Source of the DNA: JAGLSB01 sp023135955
GTDB taxonomy: Bacteria; Bacteroidota; Bacteroidia; Bacteroidales; GCA-2748055
Assembly: GCA_030673645.1 (NCBI GenBank)
Contig: DAOVIO010000004.1
Location: 1-64,000 of the forward strand
Direction of reading: 5' to 3'
DNA: 64,000 nt
Part shown: piece after piece, positions 51,362-60,248 of the stretch
Layout of the letters: every line of letters starts with the position of its first letter
How positions within the stretch are numbered: the first letter of the stretch is position 1
Notes under the pieces: model-generated
What the model was told of the DNA's origin: nothing
Database searches by the model: none
Seen by the model: the letters and a program-made list of their open reading frames with translations, nothing else
Position numbers and translations under genes: made by a program

Positions 51362-52453
51362 TTAATTCCCCCAAAAAGCAAAAAATAAACCTGCAATTAA
51401 GGGGCCCAAAGTCTGTCCTATTCGAAGAACCATTCCATTCAAAGACATAAATGCTGCTCTATACTCTATTGGAGCAATAGACACAAGCATTGTTTGTACA
51501 TTAGGAATATTAATCCCCTGAGCTGCACCGAAAAAGAACGCGGGAATTAGCATCAAAGATTCGTTAGGTATAAAAGGAATCAGACATAATGAAATAATAT
51601 AAAACAAATATGATACTTTAAGTAGATCTTTCTGTTCAAATCGTTTAGTTAATCTACCGAGAAATGAAGCAGTAATAGCAGTAGTTATTGAACTAGAGGA
51701 CATTATTATTCCAATCATAAATGCAGTTGAAGAAAAACTATCCTTCATTACAAAAGGAAAATAAGTAAGATATGATCCATACAATATTATGAAGGTTAAC
51801 ACATTGAGGAGAAAAAGAACCAGGACCTTTAACTGTCCAACTGATTTCAGGGTTTGCCTTAGATAAATAAGAAATTTCTCTTCAGATTTGGTGTGTGGGC
51901 TTTCAAGTACAAAAAGAACCATTAAACCACCCGGAATTGCTAACAAAGGGAAATAAAATGGAAAGTTCCAGGCAATCATTGTCAGTGCTCCTCCAATAAA
52001 GGGGTACATTGCAGTACCCATACTTAAAACACTTGCATTAAGACCCATTGCTGATGCTCTTTGTTCTTTTGAAAATATGTCACCAATCAATGTAACGTTT
52101 AAGGATCCCAATGATGCAGCTCCCACACCCTGAATAAATCTAAAAATGACCAGCATTTCAAATGAATTAACCTGGCTGCATGAATATCCGGCTATTGCAA
52201 ACAGAAATAAAGCAGGTACTAAAACGGTTTTTCTTCCATACCTGTCAGCCAGAACTCCCAGTATCGGCGTTAAAAAAACTCCCGGTAAGGTAAAGGCAGT
52301 AATTAATAATCCAATCTTCTTATAATCTATCTGAAAATGTTCTGCAATGGACGGAAATGCTGGTGTTATACTTGCAACACCCATGACTGCAAGCAAAGTC
52401 ATTGAGAAAATTACATATATATTCTTGTTTCTTAGAACATGATTATCAGTCAT
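51362..52453 (-). CDS. MFS transporter, multidrug-efflux-like
   Basis: Start set at MTDNHVLRNKNIYVIFSMTL (52453). The 363-residue product has about twelve helices. The loop 2-3 motif GVLADRYGRKTVLVPALFLF is the MFS signature A, and RFIQGVGAASLGSLNVTLIG is the motif of drug-proton antiporters. Substrate unknown. It stands alone, convergent with nothing; the promoter gap to the next plus-strand gene holds PadR-like dyads, which could also affect this gene. Confidence 0.88.
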   Translation of the reverse strand: MTDNHVLRNKNIYVIFSMTLLAVMGVASITPAFPSIAEHFQIDYKKIGLLITAFTLPGVFLTPILGVLADRYGRKTVLVPALFLFAIAGYSCSQVNSFEMLVIFRFIQGVGAASLGSLNVTLIGDIFSKEQRASAMGLNASVLSMGTAMYPFIGGALTMIAWNFPFYFPLLAIPGGLMVLFVLESPHTKSEEKFLIYLRQTLKSVGQLKVLVLFLLNVLTFIILYGSYLTYFPFVMKDSFSSTAFMIGIIMSSSSITTAITASFLGRLTKRFEQKDLLKVSYLFYIISLCLIPFIPNESLMLIPAFFFGAAQGINIPNVQTMLVSIAPIEYRAAFMSLNGMVLRIGQTLGPLIAGLFFAFWGN

Positions 52454-52585
52454 ACTGTAGTTTTTCAATTTTAAATTAAATAATATTATTTGGGGAATGC
52501 AAATGTCGGGGGAGGAATGGATCAATTATGAAGGAACGTCTATGTAAATAGTCGGAAATGCTTCAGGTTAAAATTTTGTGTTGCT

Positions 52586-52615
52586 GGTTACTACTATATA
52601 ACATGATACTGTTAT
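52586..52615 (+). repeat. 30-bp dispersed dyad element, copy 2
   Basis: Matches the minus-strand sequence of 17198-17227 at 29 of 30 positions; core ATAACA-TGATAC-TGTTAT. It points toward the small secreted protein/PadR/PspC genes. Confidence 0.75.
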
Positions 52616-52660
52616 TCTGTGACTTACGATTTTATTATAAAAATAGTATAATTTATTTAC

Positions 52661-52701
52661 TACTATGTCTTGCATGGTACTACATTTATCACTTATCTTT
52701 G
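52661..52701 (+). promoter_or_regulatory. Putative promoter with PadR-like operator
   Basis: Dyad TACTATG-N5-CATGGTA (six of seven arm bases pair; 52661-52679) precedes TATCTTTG (52694-52701), which fits the Bacteroidota -7 box TAnnTTTG; a TTG lies about 22 bases upstream of it. The start codon of the first gene is 37 bases further on. Since the unit encodes a PadR protein, autorepression here is likely but inferred. Confidence 0.5.
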
Positions 52702-52737
52702 TATTGTCATGTTGTATGTTTAAAATAGTATTGTATT

Positions 52738-52986
52738 ATGAAAACATCTTATATATATCTGGCATTATCCATAATTCTGATTGCGGGAACAGTTTCTCTC
52801 GGTAGTCAAAATATAAATATGGATGAGAATGAAAGTTATGCTCAATATGAGTTAAGGCTTTCTTCAGAGGTAAAGATTCCGGCACAAGTGATTTCTTCAG
52901 AATCTGAAATAGATACTTTTATTGAGGAAAAACTTGACTTTGAAATCTGGATGACAGAACCATGTGAATGGAATTGTATTGATTAA
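52738..52986 (+). CDS. Small exported protein, unknown
   Basis: An 82-residue protein beginning with a hydrophobic helix (YIYLALSIILIAGTVSLG) that could be a signal peptide or anchor. The rest is acidic (MDENESYAQY, SESEIDTFIEEKLDFEIW) and ends CEWNCID. It is the first gene of the unit with PadR (23 bases later) and PspC. Similar short acidic proteins occur in front of padR genes; no function known. Coding status rests on the signal-like start and operon position. Confidence 0.6.
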   Translation: MKTSYIYLALSIILIAGTVSLGSQNINMDENESYAQYELRLSSEVKIPAQVISSESEIDTFIEEKLDFEIWMTEPCEWNCID

Positions 52987-53009
52987 ATTAATGTTAAAAT
53001 AAATTTGAA

Positions 53010-53339
53010 ATGAATGTAGAAAATTCAAAAGCACAGATGCGAAAAGGCGTCCTTGAATATTGCATACTTCTAATGCTATCAAGAAAGGACGCTTACGCCT
53101 CAGACATTATTAATCAGCTGAAAGATGCGAAGTTGATAGTTGTAGAAGGAACATTATACCCTCTTTTAACCCGGCAGAAAAATGCAGGTTTGCTGACATA
53201 TCGCTGGGAAGAATCGACCCAGGGTCCGCCACGTAAGTATTACACAATTACAGAAATTGGAAAAAGCTATATTAAAGAGCTTGATAAATCCTGGCTCGAA
53301 CTGGTAAAATCCATTGGGTCAATTAGAAAAAGTAAATAA
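53010..53339 (+). CDS. PadR-family transcriptional regulator
   Basis: A 109-residue winged-helix repressor. MRKGVLEYCILLMLSRKDAY, VEGTLYPLLTRQKNAGLLTY and QGPPRKYYTITEIGKSYIKE are the standard PadR helix-turn-helix and wing. Followed 15 bases later by the PspC gene. Such PadR-PspC pairs are common in Bacteroidota and thought to answer envelope stress. Confidence 0.93.
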   Translation: MNVENSKAQMRKGVLEYCILLMLSRKDAYASDIINQLKDAKLIVVEGTLYPLLTRQKNAGLLTYRWEESTQGPPRKYYTITEIGKSYIKELDKSWLELVKSIGSIRKSK

Positions 53340-53354
53340 TTAAAAAAAGATAAA

Positions 53355-54923
53355 ATGAAACGAGCACTTAAAATAAATTTAAACGGGCAGATTTTTCATA
53401 TTGATGAGGACGCCTATGAGAAGCTTAAAAATTATCTGGACACGATAAGTAGTCATTTTTCAAATGTTGAAGAAAGCAAAGAAATTATTGACGATATTGA
53501 GTCCAGGATAGCTGAGCTTCTTGAAGAAAAATTAAAAGACCAGTCCCAGGTCATTGGTCTCAAACAGGTAGAGGAGATAATTGAAATAATGGGCAAACCT
53601 GAAGAGATAGTCGATGATGAAACTACCGCTAATGAACAAAAGCAAAGTTTTAATTCTTCCGATGGAAAATACCGAAGACTTTATCGCGATCCCGACAATG
53701 CAGTATTTGGTGGTGTTGCAGCAGGTCTATCAGCCTATTTTGCCATAGACTTGCTGTTTGTCCGTATACTATTTGTAGTTCTGATCCTTGCTGGTTGGGG
53801 TCTCCCATTTATTCTGTACCTGGTATTATGGATTGCAGTACCAAAGGCTTTGACAGCGGCAGAAAAACTGGAAATGAAAGGAGAGAAAGTTAATGTCTCA
53901 AATTTGGAGAAAAAAGTAAGAGAAGAATATGAAGATGTGAAGGAAAATTTCTCTAAAGCAAGAAACTCTAAAGCTGGGAGAAGAACAGAAGATGCTTTTC
54001 ATGAAATATTCAGAATTTTGGGTGTGATTATCATCGGATTTTTCAAAATAATCCTAGCTATAATAGCTGTCTCATTTGTGATAGCAGGCATAAGCCTGAT
54101 TGCATCTTTAATAGGATTGGCTTTCTTTGGTGCCGGAGCTACAGGTTGGGGTCTGTTCCATGTATGGGATTCTGATGTCAGTCATTTTATTGTACCATTT
54201 ATTAGTCCTGCGAATCTTTCATTTTTAGGAATGTCTGCAATAATGATAATTCTAATTCCTCTTTTGGCTATAATTTATGGACTCTTCAAGGCATTGTTTC
54301 GCTTTAAAGCTAAAGACAAAGCACTAGGAGCAGGCGCGTTTGCTCTTTGGTTCCTGTCTCTGATTATACTCATTACTCTTGGTGTATTTGAAGCCAAGGA
54401 ATATAGAGAAAGCGAGGATGTTGTAAACGAGATCAGCTTAAGTGACATTTCGGGCAACACTTTATTTCTGGCTATGAATAATTTTGATGAGGATTTGTTT
54501 GATGATAAAGAGAATTTCAGAATAGATGAATTTAATTACATTATGGGCACTGATGAAAATATTTATGGTGAAGTGAATATTGATTTCAGAAAATCGAAAA
54601 CCGATGATTTCAAAATGGAAATTGAAAAATCGTCGAGAGGTGAAGATTTTGAAGAAGCATTAAGATTCGCTGAAAACATCAATTATCGTTTTACAAGGTC
54701 AGACAGTATGCTTTATATAGATCCATATTTCCATTCACAATATGAAAATAAATGGAGATTCCAGACTGTTGAAATTAACATCTTTGTACCCGAGGGAAAA
54801 TCTATTCAATTCGATAAAGAAGTTGCAGATTATGTAGACTATATCCGAAATGAAAACAACTACTCTCCATGGAAAATGGCAGATAAAACCTGGACAATGA
54901 CAGACGGAAAGTTTAGAAGATAG
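53355..54923 (+). CDS. PspC-domain membrane protein
   Basis: A 522-residue protein. Residues 1-95 form a helical domain like those of PspC partners (HIDEDAYEKLKNYLDTISSH, ESRIAELLEEKLKDQ). The PspC domain follows (NAVFGGVAAGLSAYFAIDLL, RILFVVLILAGWGLPFILYL). Three or four further helices (residues about 225-340) and a C-terminal beta-rich domain of about 150 residues, probably outside the membrane, complete it. It is the effector of the PadR unit; perhaps a sensor or stabiliser of the inner membrane under stress. Confidence 0.87.
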   Translation: MKRALKINLNGQIFHIDEDAYEKLKNYLDTISSHFSNVEESKEIIDDIESRIAELLEEKLKDQSQVIGLKQVEEIIEIMGKPEEIVDDETTANEQKQSFNSSDGKYRRLYRDPDNAVFGGVAAGLSAYFAIDLLFVRILFVVLILAGWGLPFILYLVLWIAVPKALTAAEKLEMKGEKVNVSNLEKKVREEYEDVKENFSKARNSKAGRRTEDAFHEIFRILGVIIIGFFKIILAIIAVSFVIAGISLIASLIGLAFFGAGATGWGLFHVWDSDVSHFIVPFISPANLSFLGMSAIMIILIPLLAIIYGLFKALFRFKAKDKALGAGAFALWFLSLIILITLGVFEAKEYRESEDVVNEISLSDISGNTLFLAMNNFDEDLFDDKENFRIDEFNYIMGTDENIYGEVNIDFRKSKTDDFKMEIEKSSRGEDFEEALRFAENINYRFTRSDSMLYIDPYFHSQYENKWRFQTVEINIFVPEGKSIQFDKEVADYVDYIRNENNYSPWKMADKTWTMTDGKFRR

Positions 54924-54977
54924 GATAAATTCCTAATAAATGGAATAAAATCTAATTTTTAATAAATATTCAAAAAG

Positions 54978-55005
54978 AAGGTATCGTTTTAGACACCTTT
55001 TTTTT
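54978..55005 (+). terminator. Terminator after the PspC gene
   Basis: Stem AAGGTATC / GACACCTT (one mismatch) with a six-base loop and a run of eight T, 55 bases after the PspC stop. Confidence 0.72.
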
Positions 55006-55018
55006 GCTTTATTGATAT

Positions 55019-55666
55019 TTAAAACAAAATACCAAGACTTAATAAATGCATATTCGCCCGTGAGTCGAAAGCATAATCATTTGCTCCAATGGTAAGTTTA
55101 TCTCCCCATTTACTCAGGCCGCCTTCATAGCGGTAATCGAGAGCAAGAAATTTCAAAATATCTATTCCAACACCCGCCTGATATCCAATTGTGGCCGCTT
55201 TGGAAAGAGACTCCATTTCAGGAATGACTTCTTCTATCTCATTTTTTTCCGAAAGTACAACAGAGGCAACCGGACCAGCATTAATTCTCAATGGACCCAT
55301 TTTAAAACCAAGTAGAACCGGAATGTCAATTTTGCTAAATTTTACCTGCTTAACATATTCAATACTTGCTCCCGAAGCTTGAACTTCCTCAATCAGTACA
55401 TTTCCACCAGATGTAGTGAAATACAACTCAGGCTGAATATACATATTGAAAATATTCAAGCGGGTCATCAATCCAAAATGAAAACTCTGAAAAGCATCGT
55501 CTTCCATTAATTTATAATCAAGAGTGTTAGCAGTAATATTCGAAATTTCATCAAATTTTAATTTTGAATAATTCACTCCGCCCTTTATTCCATAGCTTAA
55601 AAATTGAGCCGACGCAATCCCAATGCTAAAAAAGGTAACTCCTATCAATAATAATATCCTCTTCAT
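55019..55666 (-). CDS. PorT/outer-membrane beta-barrel family protein
   Basis: A 215-residue protein with signal peptide (KRILLLIGVTFFSIGIASAQ). YGIKGGVNYSKLKFDEIS is the first strand of the PorT-like barrel family, GFKMGPLRINAGPVASVVLS and TIGYQAGVGIDILKFLALDY are middle strands, and HLLSLGILF is the closing one. About eight strands. Role unknown; members are small outer-membrane barrels. Convergent with the PspC gene. Confidence 0.85.
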   Translation of the reverse strand: MKRILLLIGVTFFSIGIASAQFLSYGIKGGVNYSKLKFDEISNITANTLDYKLMEDDAFQSFHFGLMTRLNIFNMYIQPELYFTTSGGNVLIEEVQASGASIEYVKQVKFSKIDIPVLLGFKMGPLRINAGPVASVVLSEKNEIEEVIPEMESLSKAATIGYQAGVGIDILKFLALDYRYEGGLSKWGDKLTIGANDYAFDSRANMHLLSLGILF

Positions 55667-56101
55667 AATTAATAAATTTTGTTCGTTGCTAAATTAACTA
55701 AAAACATGCCAAAAAAAATAGAAAAAATTCTAATGTTAGAAAAATATATAAATTCCATTAATAATTGACTTGAGAATTGTCTCTTAATAATATGATGAAT
55801 TTATTTTTTGAGGTTAAAAAAATGTGTGTGTTTAGGAAAACCCTTAAAGTATAGTAGGATTTTTTAAACGAGAAGATATCAGGGTAATAGTGTTCAAGGA
55901 GTGTTTCTGATAAAATTATATCTTAAACCTCCGAGGTTTATAGACCTCGGAGGTCTAAAATAAAAATTTATTCTATATATCCAATTCCTAAATAATTTTT
56001 TTAAACACATCCAAATAACCACCTAAAACAACCAATCCCTATTACTAAATTACTTAATATTATCTCCTCTATTTTACTATCTTTGGGAAAATTTTCTAAT
56101 A
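55667..56101. other. Intergenic region with one palindrome
   Basis: 435 AT-rich bases between the divergent PorT-like and tyrS genes. It holds the palindrome at 55925-55958; otherwise nothing recognisable. Confidence 0.6.
55925..55958. repeat. Dispersed palindrome AGACCTCGGAGGT, copy 2
   Basis: AAACCTCCGAGGT ... AGACCTCGGAGGTCT around TTATA. It is the inverted counterpart of 44931-44962 with similar AT-rich flanks. Confidence 0.88.
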
Positions 56102-57391
56102 ATGAATTTCGTTGAAGAATTAAAGTGGAGAGGCATGCTGCACGATATCATGCCCGGAACGGAGGAGCTGCTTAAAAAAGAAATGGCAACGGCTTATGTT
56201 GGAATTGATCCGACGGCCGATTCTTTACATATAGGTCACCTGGTAGGAATTATGATGCTTAAGCATTTTCAGGTAGCCGGACATAAACCTCTGGCTCTGG
56301 TAGGTGGAGCAACCGGAATGATAGGTGATCCTTCCGGAAAATCGCAAGAAAGAAATCTTCTGGACGAAAAAACCTTGCGCCATAATCAGGATTGTCTCAG
56401 AGATCAGATTGCTCTTTTTCTCAACTTCGACTCCGAGGCTCCTAATGCGGCAGAGATGGTGAATAACTATGACTGGATGAAGGATTTTGGCTTTCTAGAT
56501 TTCATTCGTGAAATCGGTAAGCATATCACAGTAAATTACATGATGGCAAAAGATTCTGTTAAAAAGCGCTTGTCAGCAGAATCAAAATTTGGAATGTCAT
56601 TTACAGAATTCACATACCAGCTTGTACAGGGTTACGACTTTCTTCATCTTTACCGTGAGAAAAGCTGCAAATTACAAATGGGAGGCTCTGATCAGTGGGG
56701 AAATATAGTTACCGGTACTGAACTAATCCGTAGAATTGGTGGAGGAGAAGCATTTGCTCTTACTTGTCCTTTAATTACTAAAGCGGATGGCGGTAAATTT
56801 GGGAAAACCGAAGAAGGCAATGTCTGGCTTGATCCAAAACGTACATCTCCTTATAAATTTTATCAATTTTGGTTAAATGTTTCAGATGAAGATGCTGAAA
56901 AATATATCAAAATTTTTACCCTTCTTGGAAAAGAAAAAATAGAAATTCTCGTTAATGAACATGAAGAAGCACCACATATGAGAATACTTCAGAAGAAACT
57001 GGCATTGGAAGTGACCACAATGGTTCATGGTGAAGAAGAATACAAATCGGCTGTTGAAGCTTCGGAAATTTTATTTGGTAAAGCAACTACCGAAAGTCTG
57101 AATAAAATTCGCGAAGATGTTTTTCTGTCTGTTTTTGAAGGTGTCCCACGGTTTGAAGCCGGCAACAATAATCCGGATTCTAATGTTCTCGATTTTATGG
57201 TAGATGAAACTGGTGTTTTTTCATCAAAAGGAGAATTACGAAGACTAATTAAGGGCGGTGGATTAAGCATTAATAAAGAAAAAGTTAGTAATGAAAATGT
57301 AATCATCACAAAAGACCACTTTATTAACGGAAAATATATTATCGTTCAAAAAGGCAAAAAGAATTACTACCTCATAAATATTAAACAATAA
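56102..57391 (+). CDS. tyrS: Tyrosyl-tRNA synthetase
   Basis: A 429-residue class I synthetase of normal length. The HIGH motif is in ADSLHIGHLVGIMMLKHF (residues about 39-56), the tyrosine-binding part in YQLVQGYDFLHLY and MGGSDQWGNIVTG, and the KMSKS equivalent is KFGKTEEGNVWLD. The C-terminal S4-like RNA-binding domain (ELRRLIKGGGLSINKEKVSN) is present. It charges tRNA-Tyr in the cytoplasm. The Wzz-like gene starts 11 bases after its stop, so the surface-polysaccharide genes may share its transcript. Confidence 0.97.
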   Translation: MNFVEELKWRGMLHDIMPGTEELLKKEMATAYVGIDPTADSLHIGHLVGIMMLKHFQVAGHKPLALVGGATGMIGDPSGKSQERNLLDEKTLRHNQDCLRDQIALFLNFDSEAPNAAEMVNNYDWMKDFGFLDFIREIGKHITVNYMMAKDSVKKRLSAESKFGMSFTEFTYQLVQGYDFLHLYREKSCKLQMGGSDQWGNIVTGTELIRRIGGGEAFALTCPLITKADGGKFGKTEEGNVWLDPKRTSPYKFYQFWLNVSDEDAEKYIKIFTLLGKEKIEILVNEHEEAPHMRILQKKLALEVTTMVHGEEEYKSAVEASEILFGKATTESLNKIREDVFLSVFEGVPRFEAGNNNPDSNVLDFMVDETGVFSSKGELRRLIKGGGLSINKEKVSNENVIITKDHFINGKYIIVQKGKKNYYLINIKQ

Positions 57392-57402
57392 AAACATCTG
57401 TT

Positions 57403-58425
57403 ATGTCCAGAGACAATCAATCAAACTACGATTACGATTTCAGCTCTACTGATTTTCTGATTTATATGTGGAATAAACGGGTTCCCTTGCTTATTATCAC
57501 ATTTTTGGCCGGAGTTGCATCAATTCTAATCTCTTTTTCAATTACGCCAAAATTCAGATCGACTGTTGTTATGTTTCCAACAACAAGCGCCTCGATTGCA
57601 AAAAACCTACTTGCAGATAATTATGGTGGGAGATCGTCCATGTATGAAATAGGAGAAGAAGAACAGTCTGAGCAACTTATGCAAATTCTTAATTCAGAAG
57701 GAATCCGTAATCGTATTATTGAAAAATACAATTTGATGGATCATTATGAGATTGAGGGTAATTCTAAATTCCCAATGACTCAATTATATGCAGAATTTAG
57801 CTCAAACATCAATTTTGAGCTAACTCAGTATTTATCAGTAGTTATCGATGTTCTTGATACCGATCCGCAAATGGCGGCAGATATCGCCAATGACATTGCA
57901 GCCCTTGTCGATACCGTTTACAACAGAATGTTAAAACAAAGAGCTATTGACGCTTTCTACCTTGTTGATAAAGAATATAATTCAATGATTACGAATATGG
58001 ATATACTTCAAGATTCCATTAATAAAATTCGTTTTCTCGGCATTAACGATTATGAAACACAGTCAGAACGCTACTACGAAGGTCTCTCAAGAGCTATTAA
58101 TGAAGGAAATTATAATGCACAGAAAATTTTTGAAGATAAACTAAAAGTTCTTTCCAAACATGGAGGTAGCTATGTAGTAATTCGGGATCATCTTCTGCAT
58201 GAAACAGAGAGATTGAGTAGAATGAAACAAAGATATCAGGAAGCAGAGCTCGAGGCATCTCAAAATCTTCAGCATATTTTTATTGTCGACAGCGCCTTTA
58301 AAGCCGAAAAGAAAGCTTATCCAAAAAAATCTATCATAGTTATCATTTCAACTTTGGCTGCATTTTTACTCACTTTGATTACATTAATAGTAGTTGAAAA
58401 TATCAGGAAAAAAGTTACTGCCTGA
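57403..58425 (+). CDS. Wzz-like polysaccharide chain-length/export protein
   Basis: A 340-residue protein with two membrane helices, at about residues 30-50 (PLLIITFLAGVASILISFSI) and 305-330 (SIIVIISTLAAFLLTLITLI). Between them is a periplasmic, coiled-coil-rich domain (TERLSRMKQRYQEAELEASQ). The second helix follows KAEKKAYPKKS, the usual Pro/Lys-rich approach of Wzz proteins. No kinase domain. It overlaps the next gene, an O-antigen ligase, by one base. Confidence 0.88.
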   Translation: MSRDNQSNYDYDFSSTDFLIYMWNKRVPLLIITFLAGVASILISFSITPKFRSTVVMFPTTSASIAKNLLADNYGGRSSMYEIGEEEQSEQLMQILNSEGIRNRIIEKYNLMDHYEIEGNSKFPMTQLYAEFSSNINFELTQYLSVVIDVLDTDPQMAADIANDIAALVDTVYNRMLKQRAIDAFYLVDKEYNSMITNMDILQDSINKIRFLGINDYETQSERYYEGLSRAINEGNYNAQKIFEDKLKVLSKHGGSYVVIRDHLLHETERLSRMKQRYQEAELEASQNLQHIFIVDSAFKAEKKAYPKKSIIVIISTLAAFLLTLITLIVVENIRKKVTA

Positions 58426-59894
58426 TGCGGGTTTTCAAAACAGAAAATAAAGATAGCTACCTGATCTTTATTATCGGGTTGACCTTTGTAATTTTGAATA
58501 GCATTCTTCTTTACTACGAAGTATTCTATCTTCCTCTTTTGCCTATTCTTTTAGCGGTAACCTGGTTGTTTTTTACTTCTCTTGAAAAAGGACTTTTACT
58601 CATTGTTTTTTTCGTGCCGTTTTCCATTCCATTATCAAAAATAGTTCCCGGTCTTCCAATAGATATGTTCCTTCCTACAGAGCCCTTGCTTGCTGCCATT
58701 ATGCTTTTGTACTTTCTTAAATACATAAAGGGTAGCCGGATTGACATTAAAATTTTAAGACATCCGGTAAGCCTGGCTATCTATTTTAACCTGGCTTGGA
58801 TCTTTATCACGTCCATAACATCTACAATGCCATTGGTATCGGCAAAATTTTTGCTTGCCAGAATCTGGTTTATCATTGCATTTTATATTCTCGCCGCACA
58901 AATTTTTAAAAATCCACAAAGAATTCGTCAATACCTATGGGTATATATTATTCCCTTCAGCATAATAATCTTTTATGTTCTTATTCGACATTCTGCTTAT
59001 GGCCTTAACAACCAGGTAGCTTCACACTGGGTTGTTAGACCCTTTTATAATGATCATACTTCCTATGGTGCCATGCTGGCAATGCTCCTGCCGGTTTTAA
59101 TTGCGCTGTTCATGAGTTATTTGAAAATGGATATTGGACAAAAAATTCTTTTCTTTTTGTTGATAGGATTATTTGTCGCGGCAACTTTATTTTCTTATAC
59201 CAGGGCTGCATGGGTTAGTTTGGTGGCCGTTTTTGGCCTGTGGGTCATTATAAAACTTCGGATTAAACTTCAATTTCTAATTCTGGCAGGAATTATCTTT
59301 GGAGCAATTCTTTTTAGCGCCTGGCCAAGATTAATGGTGCAAATGGAACAAAACAATCAAACTTCTTCAGGAGAATTGACCGAGCATATTCAATCAATCT
59401 CAAACATAAGAAACGATGCCTCTAATCTTGAGCGTCTTAATCGATGGAACAGTGCCATCAGAATGTTTAAGGAGAAACCCGTATTTGGCTGGGGACCGGG
59501 GACTTACCAATTTAATTATGCTCCCTTTCAGGTTTCACACGAAAAAACCAGCATTAGTACTAATACCGGAAGACGCGGCAATGCACATAGTGAATATCTC
59601 GGACCCTTAAGTGAATCTGGGGTTTTGGGAATGTTAAGTATAATCATGATTGTAGCTATCAGTATATATACCGGATTAAAAGTTTACTTCAAGTCCAAAA
59701 GCCGGCAAATTAGAACCCTTTCACTCGGAATTCTTTTAGGATTGGTAACTTACTTTATTCATGGTGTACTAAATAATTTTCTAGATACGGATAAAGCCTC
59801 AGCTCTTGTCTGGGGATATATTGCCATCCTTGTAGCAATAGATCTGTATCATAAAAATTCTGAGGGAGTGATTGGGGCAGACCATAAACCATAG
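58425..59894 (+). CDS. O-antigen ligase/polymerase family membrane protein
   Basis: A 489-residue protein with about twelve hydrophobic helices. The Wzy_C-type region is YTRAAWVSLVAVFGLWVIIK and, after a periplasmic loop, GWGPGTYQFNYAPFQ with RRGNAHSEYLGPLSESGVLG, where the conserved His (NAHSEYL) of this family stands. It joins or polymerises surface glycans on the periplasmic side. Coupled by one base to the Wzz-like gene. Confidence 0.88.
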   Translation: MRVFKTENKDSYLIFIIGLTFVILNSILLYYEVFYLPLLPILLAVTWLFFTSLEKGLLLIVFFVPFSIPLSKIVPGLPIDMFLPTEPLLAAIMLLYFLKYIKGSRIDIKILRHPVSLAIYFNLAWIFITSITSTMPLVSAKFLLARIWFIIAFYILAAQIFKNPQRIRQYLWVYIIPFSIIIFYVLIRHSAYGLNNQVASHWVVRPFYNDHTSYGAMLAMLLPVLIALFMSYLKMDIGQKILFFLLIGLFVAATLFSYTRAAWVSLVAVFGLWVIIKLRIKLQFLILAGIIFGAILFSAWPRLMVQMEQNNQTSSGELTEHIQSISNIRNDASNLERLNRWNSAIRMFKEKPVFGWGPGTYQFNYAPFQVSHEKTSISTNTGRRGNAHSEYLGPLSESGVLGMLSIIMIVAISIYTGLKVYFKSKSRQIRTLSLGILLGLVTYFIHGVLNNFLDTDKASALVWGYIAILVAIDLYHKNSEGVIGADHKP

Positions 59895-60248
59895 ACCATG
59901 GAGGCTCTGTTGTATATTAATGGGAGTGCCCAAACTATTGTTAATGTGGCATTTAAAAGGTGACGTAGGTTACTTGTTGCAGTGATTACTCTTACCTGGA
60001 TCAGACACCAGCATCCTGCAACTTCAATTAACTCAATTACTTTGCAACATTGCATCAGTTGTCTACCGTCTATTATCTATTGTCATTAACTATCTTCAAT
60101 CCCTCAAAAACAATCTCTACTCTAATTCCCATTCCTTATTTTTTTTATATCTTTAACTGATTATTGTAGAATTTTATGTCATTTATAATTTGACATAAGT
60201 TCTTTATTTGTAATTAATTTCATTTGAACAACCCATAAAATCAATATA
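59895..60248. repeat. Intergenic region with ACCATA tandem-like repeat
   Basis: 354 bases. The start carries ACCATAAACCATAGACCATGG (59881-59901 region), a tandem-like phrase; further on are CACCAGCATCCTGCAACTTC and GTCTACCGTCTATTATCTAT. Such phrases are typical of dispersed non-coding repeats. No gene is supported. Confidence 0.5.
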
